DNA from: Rosa chinensis
Lineage: Eukaryota > Streptophyta > Magnoliopsida > Rosales > Rosaceae
DNA length: 64,000 nt
Reading direction: 5' to 3'
Assembly: GCF_002994745.2 (NCBI RefSeq)
Contig: NC_037094.1
Location: 41,037,456-41,101,455, forward strand
The position numbers and the translations under genes were made by a program. The notes under the pieces were generated by a model, which saw only the letters and a program-made list of their open reading frames with translations, did not search any database and was not told where the DNA came from. This document shows positions 45,071 to 58,290 of the stretch, piece after piece; the stretch's first letter is position 1; each line of letters starts with the position of its first letter.

Positions 45071-47000
45071 TGATAGGAGCATTTTAATGCGACGTTTTAA
45101 CTGTTATTTCCCTATATTTTCTGCGTTATTTCCTCAATAAAACTCTGTTTAGGAAAGTTTCCATTCTTCGAATGGGAAAGTTCCTAATTGTAGAAAGTTT
45201 CCGTTTTGTAGTTTCTATTTTCCATTTTTAGAAAGTTTCCATTTTAGTTTAAGAAAGTTTCCATTTCTTATTTTAGAAAGCTTCTATTTTCAGGTTTTTG
45301 GAATAAATAAGCTGAATTGAGTTCATAAATGGAACGAGAAGCTTCATGAAGATGACATGGAAAAACAAGGTGACAATGTGGGAATTAAAGATGATTGATT
45401 GAGGATTTCAAGGAGAGATTTTCTTGGGAGACTTTTATGGAAAGAAATATTGTTGGAGGAATAATTTGGTGTGATTGCCAACATGAAAATCAGAAATAAT
45501 CAAGGAGATGACGCCAAGAGAGATTCAAGGGAGATATTTATGGAAGGAAAATATGTGTGCACCAAGGAAAAGCTCAAAAGGCGTCCAGATTCATCCCTAA
45601 ATTCCCTAAAGGAATGTTGGCCGAAATTCATGAAGAAAATCAGAATAATTTCAAGGAAATTCGGCAATTAAATATTAGGGAGTTATTTTAGAGAATTTTG
45701 ATTGGTTGGAACACATCACAAGGCTTACTTGGCATTCTATGATTGGTTGGACCACATCACAAGCTTACTTGGCGAATTATCATTGGTTGAAGCTATGTGG
45801 AAAATTCTGATTGCTTTGTGAACCCTAGCCATGCTCCTATATAAAACTCCCCCTTTCTCAAGGTCAAAGGTTCCTCTCCCCCATACAATTTACACTTTAG
45901 AAAAAATTCAGAAAAGTTCTTAGCATAGCCGTGAGTTTCTCCATCCTCTAGTCATCTCCACGAGTTCAAGCAAGGCCAAGGGAGAAGAAGCATAGCCGTG
46001 AGCTTCCATCATCCATCTCCAACCTTGAAGCTTGCTTTCGAGATTCAAGAGACCACCACATCAATCGTTCATCACCATCCCCATCTCACGGTGTAATCCG
46101 ATTCTCCTTTGTAACCTTTGCTTTGAATTTCGTTGGTTATGAACTAGTTGACATATGTGTTTGAACAAATATTAATTTCTGGAATTTTTATGATTAATTG
46201 AGAATTTTCATATTCATATTATTGTGATTCGAGAGTTGCTTATGTGGGTTTGTTTAATTAAATTTGCGTTATAGATAACTTTTGTATTTTAATCTTATGT
46301 GGTTGCAAACACTTAGGGTTTTGATATAATTGGTGCTAGGTTTAAGAACATGAAATCGACTTTTCGTTTTGTGTAAACTTGAATCAAAGTAGTAAAGGTT
46401 TTGTACAAAGATCGAATTTAATTAACGAGGATTGCAATTAGGTGGACTTTTCCATACTAAGTTGTACACTTGAGTTGATAGCCTTTCTCTATGTGTAATG
46501 CGTTAAACATGACATGATTGACTAGCTTTCTAGGGTTTGATTGCATGTTTGATAGGATTAATCTAGGTGCTTTCGCTTAGGTTAATTAGCATTGAAAAGT
46601 AAAAAATGGGAATTCATTTGCTTTCGAATGTTTCACATGATCAACTCCTTTCTCACGACTTAGATGAACAATATTAGGGTTTGAGTCAATTTTAATCATA
46701 TGTTTCGGTTTTGATCTTTGTTCTCTCATTCCATATTTGTATTTATGTTTTTTCATTTTAATTGTTTTGTTTACTTAGTTTTATTTTCGAAAAACCAAAA
46801 ATAAAATCCCCCCTTTTCGTAAATAATGTTTATACTTGTGAATATCTTTGTGAATATTATACTTTGTTTTAATTTTAATTGTTTAATTGTTTGACAATGA
46901 CAGGTGTACCCTCAATCCCCGGAATAGAACGATCCCTACTTACTTATACTACTAACGATATTTTCAGGGTTAAATTATGCGCTTGCTATCGGGCGCATCA
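45071..47000 (+). repeat. 5' LTR of element E (1930 bp)
   Basis: From TGATAGGAGC to GCGCATCA. About 90 bp shorter than the C LTR, which has an extra stretch near 19910-20000. TATATAAAA at 45838-45846, CAATCCCCGG at 46913-46922, terminal hairpin ATGCGC/GCGCAT at 46977-46982 with 46993-46998. Confidence 0.93.
45838..45846 (+). promoter_or_regulatory. TATA box of the element E LTR
   Basis: TATATAAAA downstream of the CCAAT-type repeats at 45700-45795. Confidence 0.55.
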
Positions 47001-47005
47001 ATTTT

Positions 47006-47023
47006 TGGCGCCGTTGCCGGGGA
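47006..47023 (+). promoter_or_regulatory. Primer-binding site of element E (tRNA-Asp)
   Basis: TGGCGCCGTTGCCGGGGA, 5 nt after the LTR, identical to the site in B. Confidence 0.93.
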
Positions 47024-47608
47024 TTGAAAAATCACTTGTTAAATTGTGAATATTTGTTGTATATATTTTGTTCGAAACATAGATTAATTAATTTACTTAG
47101 GTTGTTTTTTTATATTGTTGAATACGAGTTTTAATTGTAAGTTGTAAATTGAATGGAATAGGTGAAGTCGCGTTTGTTAATATTGGCCTAAACCCCTTAT
47201 TGGTATCTAGTTCAGGTCCCTTAAGGTTGAGGGCGGCCTTTATTAACACTTGTTGAACTGTCTTCACACTTATGAACTTTTTCATCTTAGTAAGTATAGC
47301 CTATGTGGAATGGTGTCTAGGAAGGGGACAACGTTCATGACGGGTTTTTGAATCCAGAAGTGCTTACAAATGGGCCTAAACCACTATGTGGGAGTAGCTC
47401 ATGCCAAAATGGATTTTTTCTCTCGTGTTCGTCCTCCCCCACCTGGCCATTTCAGTAAGGTTGCCCAAAGGATGTAAGAGGGACTTTGTGTCTAGGCGAC
47501 TATACTTGGGCCGCACGTCCACTTGATTTATCGCTTGGAATTAGATTTGATATCAATAATATTTATGACAAAAGAAAATGTAACAAAATGTTGTGATACA
47601 CTAAGGTG

Positions 47609-47661
47609 AAAAAAAAAAAAAAACATTTGTGTAAATATTTTTCATGTTTTTTTTTTTTTTT
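47609..47661. repeat. A/T inverted repeat (element E)
   Basis: A15-CAT and ATG-T15 form an 18-bp perfect palindromic stem with a 17-nt loop. Confidence 0.75.
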
Positions 47662-47836
47662 ACTCACTTGTGTACTTACTTGTGTCTTTTGTACAATATA
47701 CTTGCTAATTATACTTGTAGTTTGTAATTCATAGTTTTACTTATTTTTATACTTTGTATTTCTTTGTTAATTATAGTCACTAACTTTATTTAATGGAGGT
47801 ACCGTCTGGCTGAAAGACGTTAAATTCAAGCGCTGC

Positions 47837-47852
47837 TTGGGAGGCAACCCAA
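47837..47852 (+). other. Conserved post-pol hairpin (element E copy)
   Basis: TTGGG-AGGCAA-CCCAA. Confidence 0.7.
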
Positions 47853-49200
47853 TTCAGAAGCAGCTGTGAGGGAGTCTTCAATAACACAGATTTGCTTTCT
47901 CTTTCGCTATTTCTTTTACTTTATAATTTTCTCCTTTATTTTTGTAGTCTTTTCGTAAATTCCATTCCTATATGCTTAATTGTTTCATTGCATGCTTATG
48001 ATTGATTACATTGAGGACAATGCAATATTTAAGTGTGGGGGAAGGGATTTACACTTTTATCTTGAGTCATATATTGAAAAATACAAAAAAAGTGAAAAAT
48101 GTCAAAAATTTAAAAATTTTCGTTGCTTTTGTTTTTGTTTTGAGTCTTAGGATGCCCTTTCAACTGTCTAGGATGATTCTATATCTCTGAAATCATGATT
48201 AAAAGAGGATCACAAAATTGAGATGATTTCTAAAATGGTATTCTTTGGTTAATTGAGATATATGAAAAATGTATGCATGTGTAGTGGATATGGATTTCGT
48301 GACTTTGGTACAGAATATGAGCATGTTAAGATGAGTTTTGATTCATATCAACCCATGTGAGATAATTGAGCCCATGTCCCTTTTTCTTGGAGTGAATCGA
48401 AAATATATATTCTTATTTTCTTGGCGATGTTTTGATGATCTCATTATTCTTTCATCTTGATTGACTACTTGCCATAGATTAAGTTTGATGGACTAGAGAA
48501 TGCTAGAATTCACTCTTGTGCTTGTTGAAACGTTATATCAATTCATGGCCCTGATTCTGGAAAGGATAGAGGCACCCTAGGAATTACCACCATTGCCAAA
48601 TAAACCTGTGTCCTTAATTGTGCCCGTCGTGGGACCCCCCTAGATAAGCCCTTTTGAGCCTACATTAAGCCTTTTCATTCATCACCCTTAAAATCCTTAA
48701 CCATGAAGCTTAGTATAGTTACAACCCTACCCTTTGTTCTAAGAACTTAGTGGAGCTATTTTTTGAGACATACTACATGGGTTTGGTGCTAAGGATGAAA
48801 ATTGAGAAGAGGTGAAAGTTCAAGTGTGGGGGTAGACTTATCCATAAAGAAAAAAAAATGTGTGAAAAAGCCGAGGAATAGAAAGTGAAAAAGAAAAAAT
48901 GTGTACGGCTAAAAGAAAGAAAAATGTTTATGGATTTTAGTCCCCCATACTTAGTGATTTTGGAGTTTACTTTGAACTGAAGGCCCATTACAGAAAATAT
49001 GGCCTTTGTCCAATTCACTAGAGTTCAAAGGAAGTTTAGAATGAAGATTGGGCCCAACATGAAGACATTAGGCCCTTTTATGATCACCCCTAGGGAAAGT
49101 GACGTTTTTACAATGCCTTGCTGGAATTTCTTGAAGTCTCTACATTTACATGTGCTCTGCTAGGTTTTTAGGACACTTTGATAAATCCTTACCTTTCGTT

Positions 49201-49205
49201 TCTTT
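49201..49205. repeat. TSD of element K, left copy (TCTTT)
   Basis: Repeated at 63313-63317 on the other side of K. Confidence 0.92.
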
Positions 49206-51566
49206 TGATGTCGCTTTTATCGAGCGACCAATTTAACCCTGAAATGTCATTAGTAGTACGTAATAAATAGGGATCGTTCTATTCCGGGGATTGAGGGTAC
49301 ACCTGTCATTGTCAAACAATTAAACAATTAAAATTAAAACAAAGTATAATATTTACAAAATATAGACATATTTACGAAAAGGGGGGAGTTTTTGGTTTTT
49401 GGTTTTAATTTTCGAAAATAAAATCTAAGTTACCTGAATAATTAAAATGCAAAAACATAAAAATATAAATGGGATGTGAGAACAAAGATCAAAGTCGAAA
49501 CTCATGATTAAAATTAATTCAAGTTCATCATTGTTCATCATAGTCATGCAAGAGGAGTTGATCATGTGAAACGTTCAAAAGCAAACAATTTCCCATATTT
49601 TACTTTCAATGCTAATTAACCTAAGCGAAAGCACCTAGATTAATTCTATCAAACATGCAATCAAGCCCTAGAAAGCTAGTCAATCATGTCATGTTTAACG
49701 CAATAAACACCTAGAAAGGCTATCAACTCAAATGTGCAACTTAGTATGAAAAAGTCCACCTAATTGCAATCTTCTTTGATTAAATTCGGTTTTTGCACAA
49801 AACCTTTACTACTTATTGATTCAAGAACACAAAACCAAAAAGTTGATTCATATTCTCAAATTCGTAGCAACAATCACATAAAAACCCTAAATGTTTCGAA
49901 CCATTCAAGATAATCATACAAAAGATTTCTATCATGCAAATTTAATCAAACACTCACACAAAAGCAACCATAAATCGCAATATATGAATCTGAAAATTAA
50001 CAATTCATCATAAAATTTCAGAAAACAATACTTGTTCATACATATGTGTCAACTAAGGCAAAACCAACGAAAATACAAAGCAAAGGTACAAGGAGAATCG
50101 GATTACACCGTGATGAAGATGAGATGAATGAAGTGATGATGTGGTCTCTTGAATTTCGAAAGCAATCTTCAAGGTGGAGGGTGGATGGTGTGCACGGCTT
50201 GTCTTCTTCTTCCTTGGCCTTGCTTGAACTTCGTGGTTGCCCTAGAGGATGGAGAAGAACACGGCTAAACTAGAGAGATTTCTGAATTATTTTCTCAAAG
50301 TATAAACGCAAAAGTGTGGAAAATTCGGAACCCTTGACGTTGAGAAAGTGTAGGAATATATAGGGGACGGCCCTAGGTGTCCAAGCCGTCCAAAACCCTA
50401 GAGATGTTCACGGCATGTGCTTGCTTCCTCCACATAATTTCCTCCAATGAATTCTTGCCACATAAGCCCTATGAGGTGGTGCAACCAATCACAAAATTCC
50501 AATATTAATTCCCTAAATAATTCTTGCCGAAATATGTAGATAATTTCTGATTTTATACACCAATTTCGGCAACAATATATTTAGAGAATAAAAGGGGGAT
50601 GAACCTAGACTCCTTTGAGAGCTTTTTGTGTTCAACACATATTCTCTTTCCTTTAAAAGCTCCCTAAGAAATCTCCACGAAATCTCTTTATTTTTCTGAT
50701 TTTTCCTCACGGCAAAACCCTAATTTCTCTCTTCATTATCTCTTGCCGAATTCCCTAGGGTTTGCACGGCATCCCCTTGTTTTCCTCTTGGCTTGGACGG
50801 CTAGGTCTTCTAGGGTTTTATCTCTTGATTTATTTCCATAAAAATAACCCTAGAAAATCTCCATAGAAAATCTTCTTTATTTTCTGATTTTTGGACGCCT
50901 CTTCCTTGTTTCTCTCATGCAATTTCACGGCAAACATATCTTTAGGGCTAGGGTTTGCGTCACAAACCCTAGTGTCATGGGCTTTGATGGGCCATTATCC
51001 AATTTGCCGAAAATCCAAAGAGTTCTTGGGCCTCGTTGCTTCATCTTCAAGCCTTCTCATTTTCCAACGCAAAACACATTATTTTTCCATTTCTTTTTCA
51101 TGGTTGCGTTGGAAACTTGCTAGGGAAGCCTTCCTCCATTTCGTAGGATTTCCTGGTTGGACTAGGAAAGCTTGTTTCTTCATTTCTGCTCAAATGTGTG
51201 GGCCATTTTCTCTCATGTTCGTTCGTCTTGACGTTCGCAAGCTCCTCTTTCCATTCGTGCGTTCATTTCCACTTTCTAGCTCGGAGGTCCTGAAAATAGA
51301 AACTATACTTAAAATAGAAACTTTCTAAAAAATGAAAATAGAAACTTACTAAAACTGAAAAATAGAAACTTTCCAGAAATGAGAAATGAAAAATGAGAAA
51401 TGAGAAATGAGAAATGAAAAATGAAGACAAAAATGGAAACTTTCTACAATAAGGAACTTTCCCAATCAAAGAATGGAAACTTTCCCAAACATGGATTTTT
51501 CAAGGAAATGGCGCAGAAAAGTGTAGGGAAATGCAGTTAAAACGTCGCATTAAAATGCTCCTATCA
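49206..51566 (-). repeat. 3' LTR of element K (2361 bp)
   Basis: The U5 end at 49206 has the hairpin GTCGCT/AGCGAC (49210-49215 with 49223-49228). An inverted telobox pair is at 50949-50971. A GAGAAAT-type microsatellite (about 51376-51424) lies among the GGAAAGTTTC repeats of U3. Head at 51566. Confidence 0.94.
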
Positions 51567-51581
51567 AATTCCCCCACACTT
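51567..51581 (-). promoter_or_regulatory. Polypurine tract of element K
   Basis: AAGTGTGGGGGAATT on the element strand, next to the 3' LTR head. Confidence 0.87.
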
Positions 51582-53550
51582 AGCTTTTGCTAGTCCCTTA
51601 GCAAAATCAAACTAAGACACACACTAAGACTCAACGAAAATTTAAAGACTTGACAAAAACAATGACTCTATTGCCCTTCAACTATTTGTCTCAGCAATCT
51701 CTTACTTTCATAACACCAAGATTAGCACTTAACCAAAATTCAATGTTAGGCATTCGAGAGTTAATTAAAACACATAACTTACATATACACAAGTAGGACT
51801 TGGTTGAAACAATGGTGATGGTTTCTGTTAAACATGTTTCAAACAAGTATGATTCAACTCCTCACAAGTTATATCCACTCTTTCTTCTCTCAGATCATGG
51901 CAATGCTTAAAAGCTTATACACTCAAGTATATGTGAAAGATAGCAAGTATATCACATAATTCAAGAAACGAAAGCACATGTATAATTTTCTTTAAAGATC
52001 TGATGAAGGACACCAACTACTTGCACAGATGGACCCAAGCCATAAGTTCAACTCTTGTAACTCATCTCCACATCAAGGGCTGTCCCATCTTAAGGATCAA
52101 GAAGGTCTTCTTAAAGGTTGTAATGGGGCCAAGGCTCAAGGTTTTAAGAAATGAAGGGTAAGGATTTATCAAAGTGTCCTAAAAACCTAGCAGAGCACAT
52201 GTAGATGTAGAGACCTCAAGAAATCCACCAAGGCATTGCAAAAACGTCACTTTCCCTAGAGGTAACATAAAAGGGGCCTAATGTCTTCATGTTGGGCCCA
52301 ATCTTCATTGTAAACTTCCCTTGAACTATAGTGAATGGACAAAGGCCAAATTTTTCTGTAGTGGGCCTTCAGTTCAACGTAAACTCCAAAATCACCAAGT
52401 ATGGGGGACTAAAATCCATAAACATTTTTCTTTCTTTTCTTTTTAGCCGTATACATTTTTTTTCTTTTTTTTTTCTTTTTCTCGGCTTTTTCATATATTT
52501 TTCTTTTATGGACAAGTCTACCCCCACACTTTAACTTTCACCTCTTCTCAATTTTCATCCTTAGCACCAAACCCACGAAGTATGTCTCAAAAGATAGCTC
52601 CACTAAGTTCTTAGAACAAAGGGTAGGGTTTTAACTATACTAAGCTTCATGGTTAAGGGTTTTAAGGGTGATGAATGAAAAGGCTCAATGTAGGCTCAAA
52701 GGGGCTTATCTAGGGGAGTCCCACGACGGGCACAATTAGGGACACAGGTTTATTTGGCAATGGTGGAAATTCCTAGGGTACCTCTATCCCTTCCAGAATC
52801 AGGGCCATGTATTGACAAACGTCTCAACAAGCACAAGAGTGAATTCTAGCATTCTCTAGTCCATCAAACTTAATCTATGGCAAGCAATCAATCAAATGAA
52901 AGAATAATGAGATCATCAAAACATCGCCAAGAAAATAAGAATATATATTTCATTTATCACTCCAAGAAAAAGGGACATGGCTCAATATCTCACATGGGTT
53001 TTATGAATCAAAACTCATCCTAACATGCTCATATTCTGTACCAAAGTTTTCGAATCCATATCCACTACAAGGCACACATTTTTCATATATCTCAATTAAC
53101 CAAAGAATACCATGTTTAAAAATCATCTCAATCTTGTGATCCTCTTTTAGTCATGATTTTAGAGATATAGAATCATCCTAGACAGTTGAAAGGGCATCCT
53201 AAGACTCAAAACAAAAACAAAAGCAACGAAAATTTTTAAATTTTTGACATTTTCCAATTTTTTTGTATTTTTCAATATATGACTCAAGATAAAAGTGTAA
53301 ATCCCTTCCCCCACACTTAAATATTGCATTGTCCTCAATGTAATCAATAAAAAGCATGCAATGGAACACTTAAGCATATAGGGATGAAATTTACGAAAAT
53401 GACTACCAACATAAAGAAAAATTGGAGAAGTAAAAGGGAGAGATAAAACAAATCTGCGTTGATGACTCCTCCACAGCTACTTCAGAATTGGGTTGCCTCC
53501 CAAGCAGCGCTTAATGTTTATAGTCTTTCAGCCTAGACTTGTACCTCCAT
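51582..53550 (-). other. 3' non-coding region of element K
   Basis: About 2 kb without a credible gene. It has the post-pol hairpin (53488-53503), PPT-like motifs at 53308-53318 and 52521-52531 and the 16-mer at 52718-52733. Confidence 0.82.
53488..53503 (-). other. Conserved post-pol hairpin (element K copy)
   Basis: TTGGG-AGGCAA-CCCAA, 47 nt after the pol stop codon. Confidence 0.72.
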
Positions 53551-56500
53551 TTAATCCTCAGGGTTTGGAACGTTTTGGAGGGGTACATCCTCCACTTCAT
53601 GTTCCACAAATGCCTCATAGTAAGGCTTCAAGCGATGGCCATTCACTTTGAACTCGTTGCTTGTATGTTCACTCTTTATCTGCACAGCTCCATGAGGAAA
53701 CACATGAGTGATAACAAAAGGTCCAATCCAACGAGAACGAAGCTTACCTGGGAAGAGTTTGAGACGAGAATGGAAGAGAAGAACTTTTTGACCCACAACA
53801 AAAGTCTTTCTTCGAATCATTTTGTCATGGAATGCCTTAGTCTTATCCTTGTAAATTTTAGCACTTTCAAAGGCATCATTCCTTATCTCCTCTAACTCTT
53901 GCAATTGCAACTTCCTATGAAGCCCAGCTGCATCCATATCCATGTTGAACTGCTTCACAGCCCACCAAGCTTTGTGCTCCAACTCCACAGGTAAATGGCA
54001 TGGTTTGCCATAGACAATTCGATATGGTGACATACCTATGGGAGTTTTGTATGCAGTTCTGTAGGCCCACAAAGCATCCTCTAGACGCAAGGACCAGTCC
54101 TTCCTGTTGGGGTTCACAGTCTTCTCCAATATCCCCTTAATCTGACGATTAGAGACCTCAGCCTGCCCACTAGTTTGTGGGTGATAAGGTGTAGAAACCT
54201 TATGTGTGACATCATATCTCTTCAAGAGAGCCTCAATCGTCCGATTGCAAAAATGGGATCCTCCATCACTAATGAGAACTCTAGGCATTCCAAACCTGCT
54301 AAAGATGTTAGACTTGATAAAATCTGCAACAACCTTAGAGTCATTAGTTCTAGTGGCCTTTGCTTCCACCCATTTGGAAACATAGTCCACTGCAAGTAAG
54401 ATATAGAGAAACCCAAAAGATGAAGGGAAAGGTCCCATGAAATCTATACCCCAGACATCAAATATTTCAACAGTTATTATATTGGACAATGGCATTTGAT
54501 CTCTAGGACCTAGATTTCCTGTTCTTTGGCACTTATCACAAGTTAAACAATAGGCATGTGCATCCCTAAATAATGTTGGCCAATAGAACCCAGACTCTAG
54601 CACCTTAAACGCAGTCTTCTTAGACCCAAAGTGTCCCCCACATGCTTTAGAGTGGCAAAAAGAAAGTATAGCATTATGTTCATGTTCAGGCACACATCTC
54701 CTAATCAATTGATCAGAGCAATACTTCCACAAATAAGGTTCATCCCAAACATATTGCTTAACAGTTTTCTTAAGCCTATCCCTATGAGCACGTGACATGG
54801 TATCAGGAATCTTTCTAGACACAATATAATTCACAATGTCTGCATACCATGGTTCACTTACCTGAAGTCCAAAGAGTTGCTCGTCTGGAAATGTCTCCAC
54901 CAGAGGGAGATAATCTTCTGCATGCACTAAGCGACTCAAGTGGTCAGCTACCACGTTCTCACTACCCTTCTTGTCCTTGATTTCCACGTCGAATTCTTGC
55001 AAGAGTAGGATCCATCTGATGAGCCTTGGTTTCGCCTCCTTCTTGGTCATCAAGTATTTCAAAGCTGCATGGTCAGTAAAGATAGTAACTTTGGTACCAA
55101 GTAAATAGGAGCGAAACTTCTCAAGGGCAAAGACAACTGCAAGGAGCTCTTTCTCTGTGGTGGAGTAGTTCATTTGTGCATCATTGAGAGTCCTTGAGGC
55201 GTAGTAGATGGCATAGGGCAGCTTTTCCTTCCTTTGTCCCAAAACGGCTCCAACTGCGTAGTCAGAGGCATCACACATTAACTCAAAGGGCAAGGACCAG
55301 TCTGGAGGTAACATGATGGGGGCAGATGTCAACAACTCCTTAAGCTTGTCAAAAGCTTCTTGACACTCCTTGTCAAAGTGAAAGGACACATCCTTCTGGA
55401 GTAGTTGACATAAGGGTCTCGAAATTTTGGAGAAGTCCTTGATGAACCTCCTGTAAAAACCTGCATGACCAAGGAAAGAACGAATCTCTCTCACAGAAGT
55501 GGGAGAGGGTAAGTGACGCACAATATCAACCTTGGCTTTATCAACCTCTATACCCCTAGCAGAGACAATATGTCCTAGAACTATTCCTTGTTTAACCATA
55601 AAATGGCATTTTTCCCAGTTTAAGACAAGGTTAGTTTCCATGCAACGTTTCAGAATTATCTCCAGATTATTAAGACAATCATCAAAATTCTTTCCAAAAA
55701 CTGAAAAGTCATCCATGAATACCTCTATGATTTTCTCAATATAATCTGAAAAGATACTTACCATACACCTCTGAAAGGTACCTGGAGCGTTGCAAAGTCC
55801 GAAAGGCATACGTCTATAGGCAAACGTTCCAAAGGGGCAAGTGAAGGTTGTCTTCTCTTGATCTTCATTTGCAATTGCAATCTGGTTGTAACCAGAGTAT
55901 CCATCCAGGAAGCAGTAGTAGTCATGTCCAGCTAGGCGCTCAAGCATCTGGTCAATGAATGGCAGAGGAAAGTGGTCTTTCCTTGTGGTTGCGTTGAGCC
56001 TCCTATAGTCAATGCATACTCTGTGGCCTGTTACTGTCCTTTGGGGCACCAGTTCGTTATCAGCATTCTTTACCACAGTGATCCCAGACTTCTTGGGCAC
56101 GACCTGAACTGGAGAGACCCACTTGGAGTCAGAAATAGGGTAGATTACCCCACAATCAAGGAGTTTGATAACCTCCTTCTTCACTACTTCCATCATTGGA
56201 GGGTTGAGACGACGTTGAGCCTCTCTAGTGGGTTTAGACCCCTCCTCTAGAAGTATCCTGTGGACGCAAGTTGTAGGGCTGATTCCCTTGATATCCGCCA
56301 ATGTCCATCCTATGGCGGTCTTGTGTTGCTTCAACATTTCCACCAACTTCTCTTCTTGTGGAGTTGTTAGTGCAGAGGACACAATCACTGGCAAGGTTTC
56401 CTTGTCCCCTAAGTAGACATACTTCAAATGGTCTGGAAGAGGTTTTAGCTCAAGTTCTGGGGCCTGGACCACTGAAGGTAAAGTCTTGTTAGTGGATAAC

Positions 56501-57888
56501 TGAATGGACAATGGAGAAACAGACTTACCTATAAAGGGTGATGCCTCAAGGAAGGAGACGTTTTCAATGATTTTATCCTCACAAGTGTCTTTCAACTTGT
56601 CCTCTGAGATGGTGACGCCTTCCTTTGTATAGCCTACCCCACTCTCAAGGGTAGTGACTAGGGTATCCTCATGCATAACATCAAACATTTTCTGCGCAAG
56701 TTCATCCAAAATGTCAGCAGAAAAACAATCATTAACCTCTAGGGGATACCTCATGGCTTCAAAGATGTTAAAGCCAATAATGTCACCATCGAACTCCATT
56801 GTAAGAGAGCCTTCATACACATCAATCTTCGTCCTAGCTGTCCTTAAGAAAGGACGTCCCAAAAGCAATGGAGTGGAACTTACAGGGGAGTCCTCCATTT
56901 CCAATACATAAAAATCAGCTGGGAAGATAAGATGGTTAACCTGTACAAGCACATCCTCCAACAAACCTCTAGGGTATGCATTGGATCTGTCAGCTAACTG
57001 GATGATAACGTTGTCAGATTTAAGTTCCCCTAGACCTAGGGTTTCATAAACAGAGTAGGGCATAACATTAACAGATGCACCTAGGTCTAGCATGGCATTC
57101 TTAAATCTAGAGTTACCAATAGTACAAGGAATGGTAAAGCTTCCAGGATCCTTACACTTTGGAGGGATCTTCCTCTGAATTAGGGCAGAGACATTCTCAC
57201 TTACCTTTACCACCTCCTTTTCACGGTTTACTCTCCTAGTAGTGCAAAGCTCTTTGAGGAACTTGGCATACTTAGGGACTTGCTTGATGGCCTCTAGGAG
57301 GGGTAGGTTTACTTGCACCTTCTTGAAAGTTTCCAAGATAGCTTGGTCACTTTCATCCTTCTTAGATTGGGCAAACCTGCGTGGGAAGGGCATGCAAGAA
57401 GAAGAAGGGTTAGCAATAACCGAATTTGATAAGTTAGAATTATTACCTTTGATTTCCGGTTTTGCCTTTAAAGATGAGGATGCCTTGGTCTCTTCCTTTG
57501 ACGTTGCAGGGTCCTTCTCAATACCCAACTTGGTGGGTTCTTGGTCTTCCTCAATTTCTATGCTCATTTGGACCTTCTTGGGTTGCTTGGGTGGATCCAC
57601 AAATGGTCTCCCACTCCTCGTAGTCACAACTGATGCATTCTCCACATTACCCTTAGGGTTAGGTATTGTGCCACTAGGAAGCTTCCCAGTCTCATGAATC
57701 TTGCTCATGAAGTCCACAACTTGGCCCATCTGTTTCTTAAGATCTGCAATATCCTTAGTGTGGGTCTGTTGTCCTTGAATCAAAGCTTGAGTAGAGTTTG
57801 TCAAGGCCTGGGTGGAACTAGTCAAGGCTTCCAACGTTTTGTCATAGTGAGACATTGAAGGTCCTGAGTTCTGTTGAGGCGGGGGCAT
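53551..57888 (-). CDS. pol: pol of element K (protease, RT, RNase H, integrase) with gag C-terminal linker, 1,445 aa
   Basis: A long open frame with aspartic protease ([14 protein letters not shown], about residue 265), RT ([22 protein letters not shown] at residues about 723-726, 55709-55720), RNase H ([29 protein letters not shown]) and integrase (HHCC finger [12 protein letters not shown] with CLTCDKC; core residues in [15 protein letters not shown] and GQAEVSN). No chromodomain. The first ATG is at 57888, but homology to gag continues upstream in the same frame to about 58050, so the ATG is only the first after a frameshift and not the native start. All catalytic motifs look intact. It would supply enzymes in trans only if expressed from this shifted frame. 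Confidence 0.94.
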   Translation of the reverse strand: MPPPQQNSGPSMSHYDKTLEALTSSTQALTNSTQALIQGQQTHTKDIADLKKQMGQVVDFMSKIHETGKLPSGTIPNPKGNVENASVVTTRSGRPFVDPPKQPKKVQMSIEIEEDQEPTKLGIEKDPATSKEETKASSSLKAKPEIKGNNSNLSNSVIANPSSSCMPFPRRFAQSKKDESDQAILETFKKVQVNLPLLEAIKQVPKYAKFLKELCTTRRVNREKEVVKVSENVSALIQRKIPPKCKDPGSFTIPCTIGNSRFKNAMLDLGASVNVMPYSVYETLGLGELKSDNVIIQLADRSNAYPRGLLEDVLVQVNHLIFPADFYVLEMEDSPVSSTPLLLGRPFLRTARTKIDVYEGSLTMEFDGDIIGFNIFEAMRYPLEVNDCFSADILDELAQKMFDVMHEDTLVTTLESGVGYTKEGVTISEDKLKDTCEDKIIENVSFLEASPFIGKSVSPLSIQLSTNKTLPSVVQAPELELKPLPDHLKYVYLGDKETLPVIVSSALTTPQEEKLVEMLKQHKTAIGWTLADIKGISPTTCVHRILLEEGSKPTREAQRRLNPPMMEVVKKEVIKLLDCGVIYPISDSKWVSPVQVVPKKSGITVVKNADNELVPQRTVTGHRVCIDYRRLNATTRKDHFPLPFIDQMLERLAGHDYYCFLDGYSGYNQIAIANEDQEKTTFTCPFGTFAYRRMPFGLCNAPGTFQRCMVSIFSDYIEKIIEVFMDDFSVFGKNFDDCLNNLEIILKRCMETNLVLNWEKCHFMVKQGIVLGHIVSARGIEVDKAKVDIVRHLPSPTSVREIRSFLGHAGFYRRFIKDFSKISRPLCQLLQKDVSFHFDKECQEAFDKLKELLTSAPIMLPPDWSLPFELMCDASDYAVGAVLGQRKEKLPYAIYYASRTLNDAQMNYSTTEKELLAVVFALEKFRSYLLGTKVTIFTDHAALKYLMTKKEAKPRLIRWILLLQEFDVEIKDKKGSENVVADHLSRLVHAEDYLPLVETFPDEQLFGLQVSEPWYADIVNYIVSRKIPDTMSRAHRDRLKKTVKQYVWDEPYLWKYCSDQLIRRCVPEHEHNAILSFCHSKACGGHFGSKKTAFKVLESGFYWPTLFRDAHAYCLTCDKCQRTGNLGPRDQMPLSNIITVEIFDVWGIDFMGPFPSSFGFLYILLAVDYVSKWVEAKATRTNDSKVVADFIKSNIFSRFGMPRVLISDGGSHFCNRTIEALLKRYDVTHKVSTPYHPQTSGQAEVSNRQIKGILEKTVNPNRKDWSLRLEDALWAYRTAYKTPIGMSPYRIVYGKPCHLPVELEHKAWWAVKQFNMDMDAAGLHRKLQLQELEEIRNDAFESAKIYKDKTKAFHDKMIRRKTFVVGQKVLLFHSRLKLFPGKLRSRWIGPFVITHVFPHGAVQIKSEHTSNEFKVNGHRLKPYYEAFVEHEVEDVPLQNVPNPED

Positions 57889-58036
57889 GTAGGGCCTTTG
57901 AAAAGATGATCCTTGGAATGAAGGCCCTTGAGGACGTTGGAAGTTCCCACCAAGAGGATTCTGAACGTTATCATTGTTAGTCCACTTGAAGTTGGGGTGG
58001 TCCCTCCATCCAGGGTTATAGGTATTCGAATATGGA

Positions 58037-58290
58037 TCATACCTTGGACGTGGGGACCCCTTGGTTCCCTTGATAGCCTCCTATAGCATTCACAGATTCC
58101 CATCCTCCATTCTCATTAAGTTGAGGGCACTGATCTGTAACATGCCCTTGCATAGAGCATACCCCACAAGCTATTGTTGCACTTGGTCCCTTGGAACTTA
58201 CCACTTGGTTCATGAGTAGAGTAAGCTTATTCAGTTGGTCCTCAATTGCAGTATTCTTGCTCATCTCATGCACCCTACGAGTAGAGTGTC
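58037..58290 (-). pseudogene. gag: Middle part of element K gag (zinc knuckle), separated by frameshifts
   Basis: It carries the CCHC knuckle CGVCSMQGHVTDQC and the segment [14 protein letters not shown]. It lies in a different frame from the gag start (58291-59205) and from pol. The upstream shift is at a G4 run (58294-58297, which would be G5 in an open frame) and the downstream one within 58050-58060 (G4/C4 region), close to the break in element A. Confidence 0.85.

Larger units (their letters stand above)
47024..49205 (+). other. Non-coding interior of element E, first part
   Basis: Leader with the hairpin CCAC-TAT-GTGG at 47381-47391, an A/T inverted repeat (47609-47661), then directly the post-pol hairpin (47837-47852), PPT-like motifs at 48031-48046 and 48822-48832 and the 16-mer at 48620-48635. 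No gag or pol is present between leader and 3' region. Confidence 0.87.

Noticed and set aside
50046..50273. 75-aa and 145-aa ORFs repeated in 49206-51566 and 60950-63312
   Set aside because: They sit in the K LTRs across the TATA box and U3 and have no recognisable domain.
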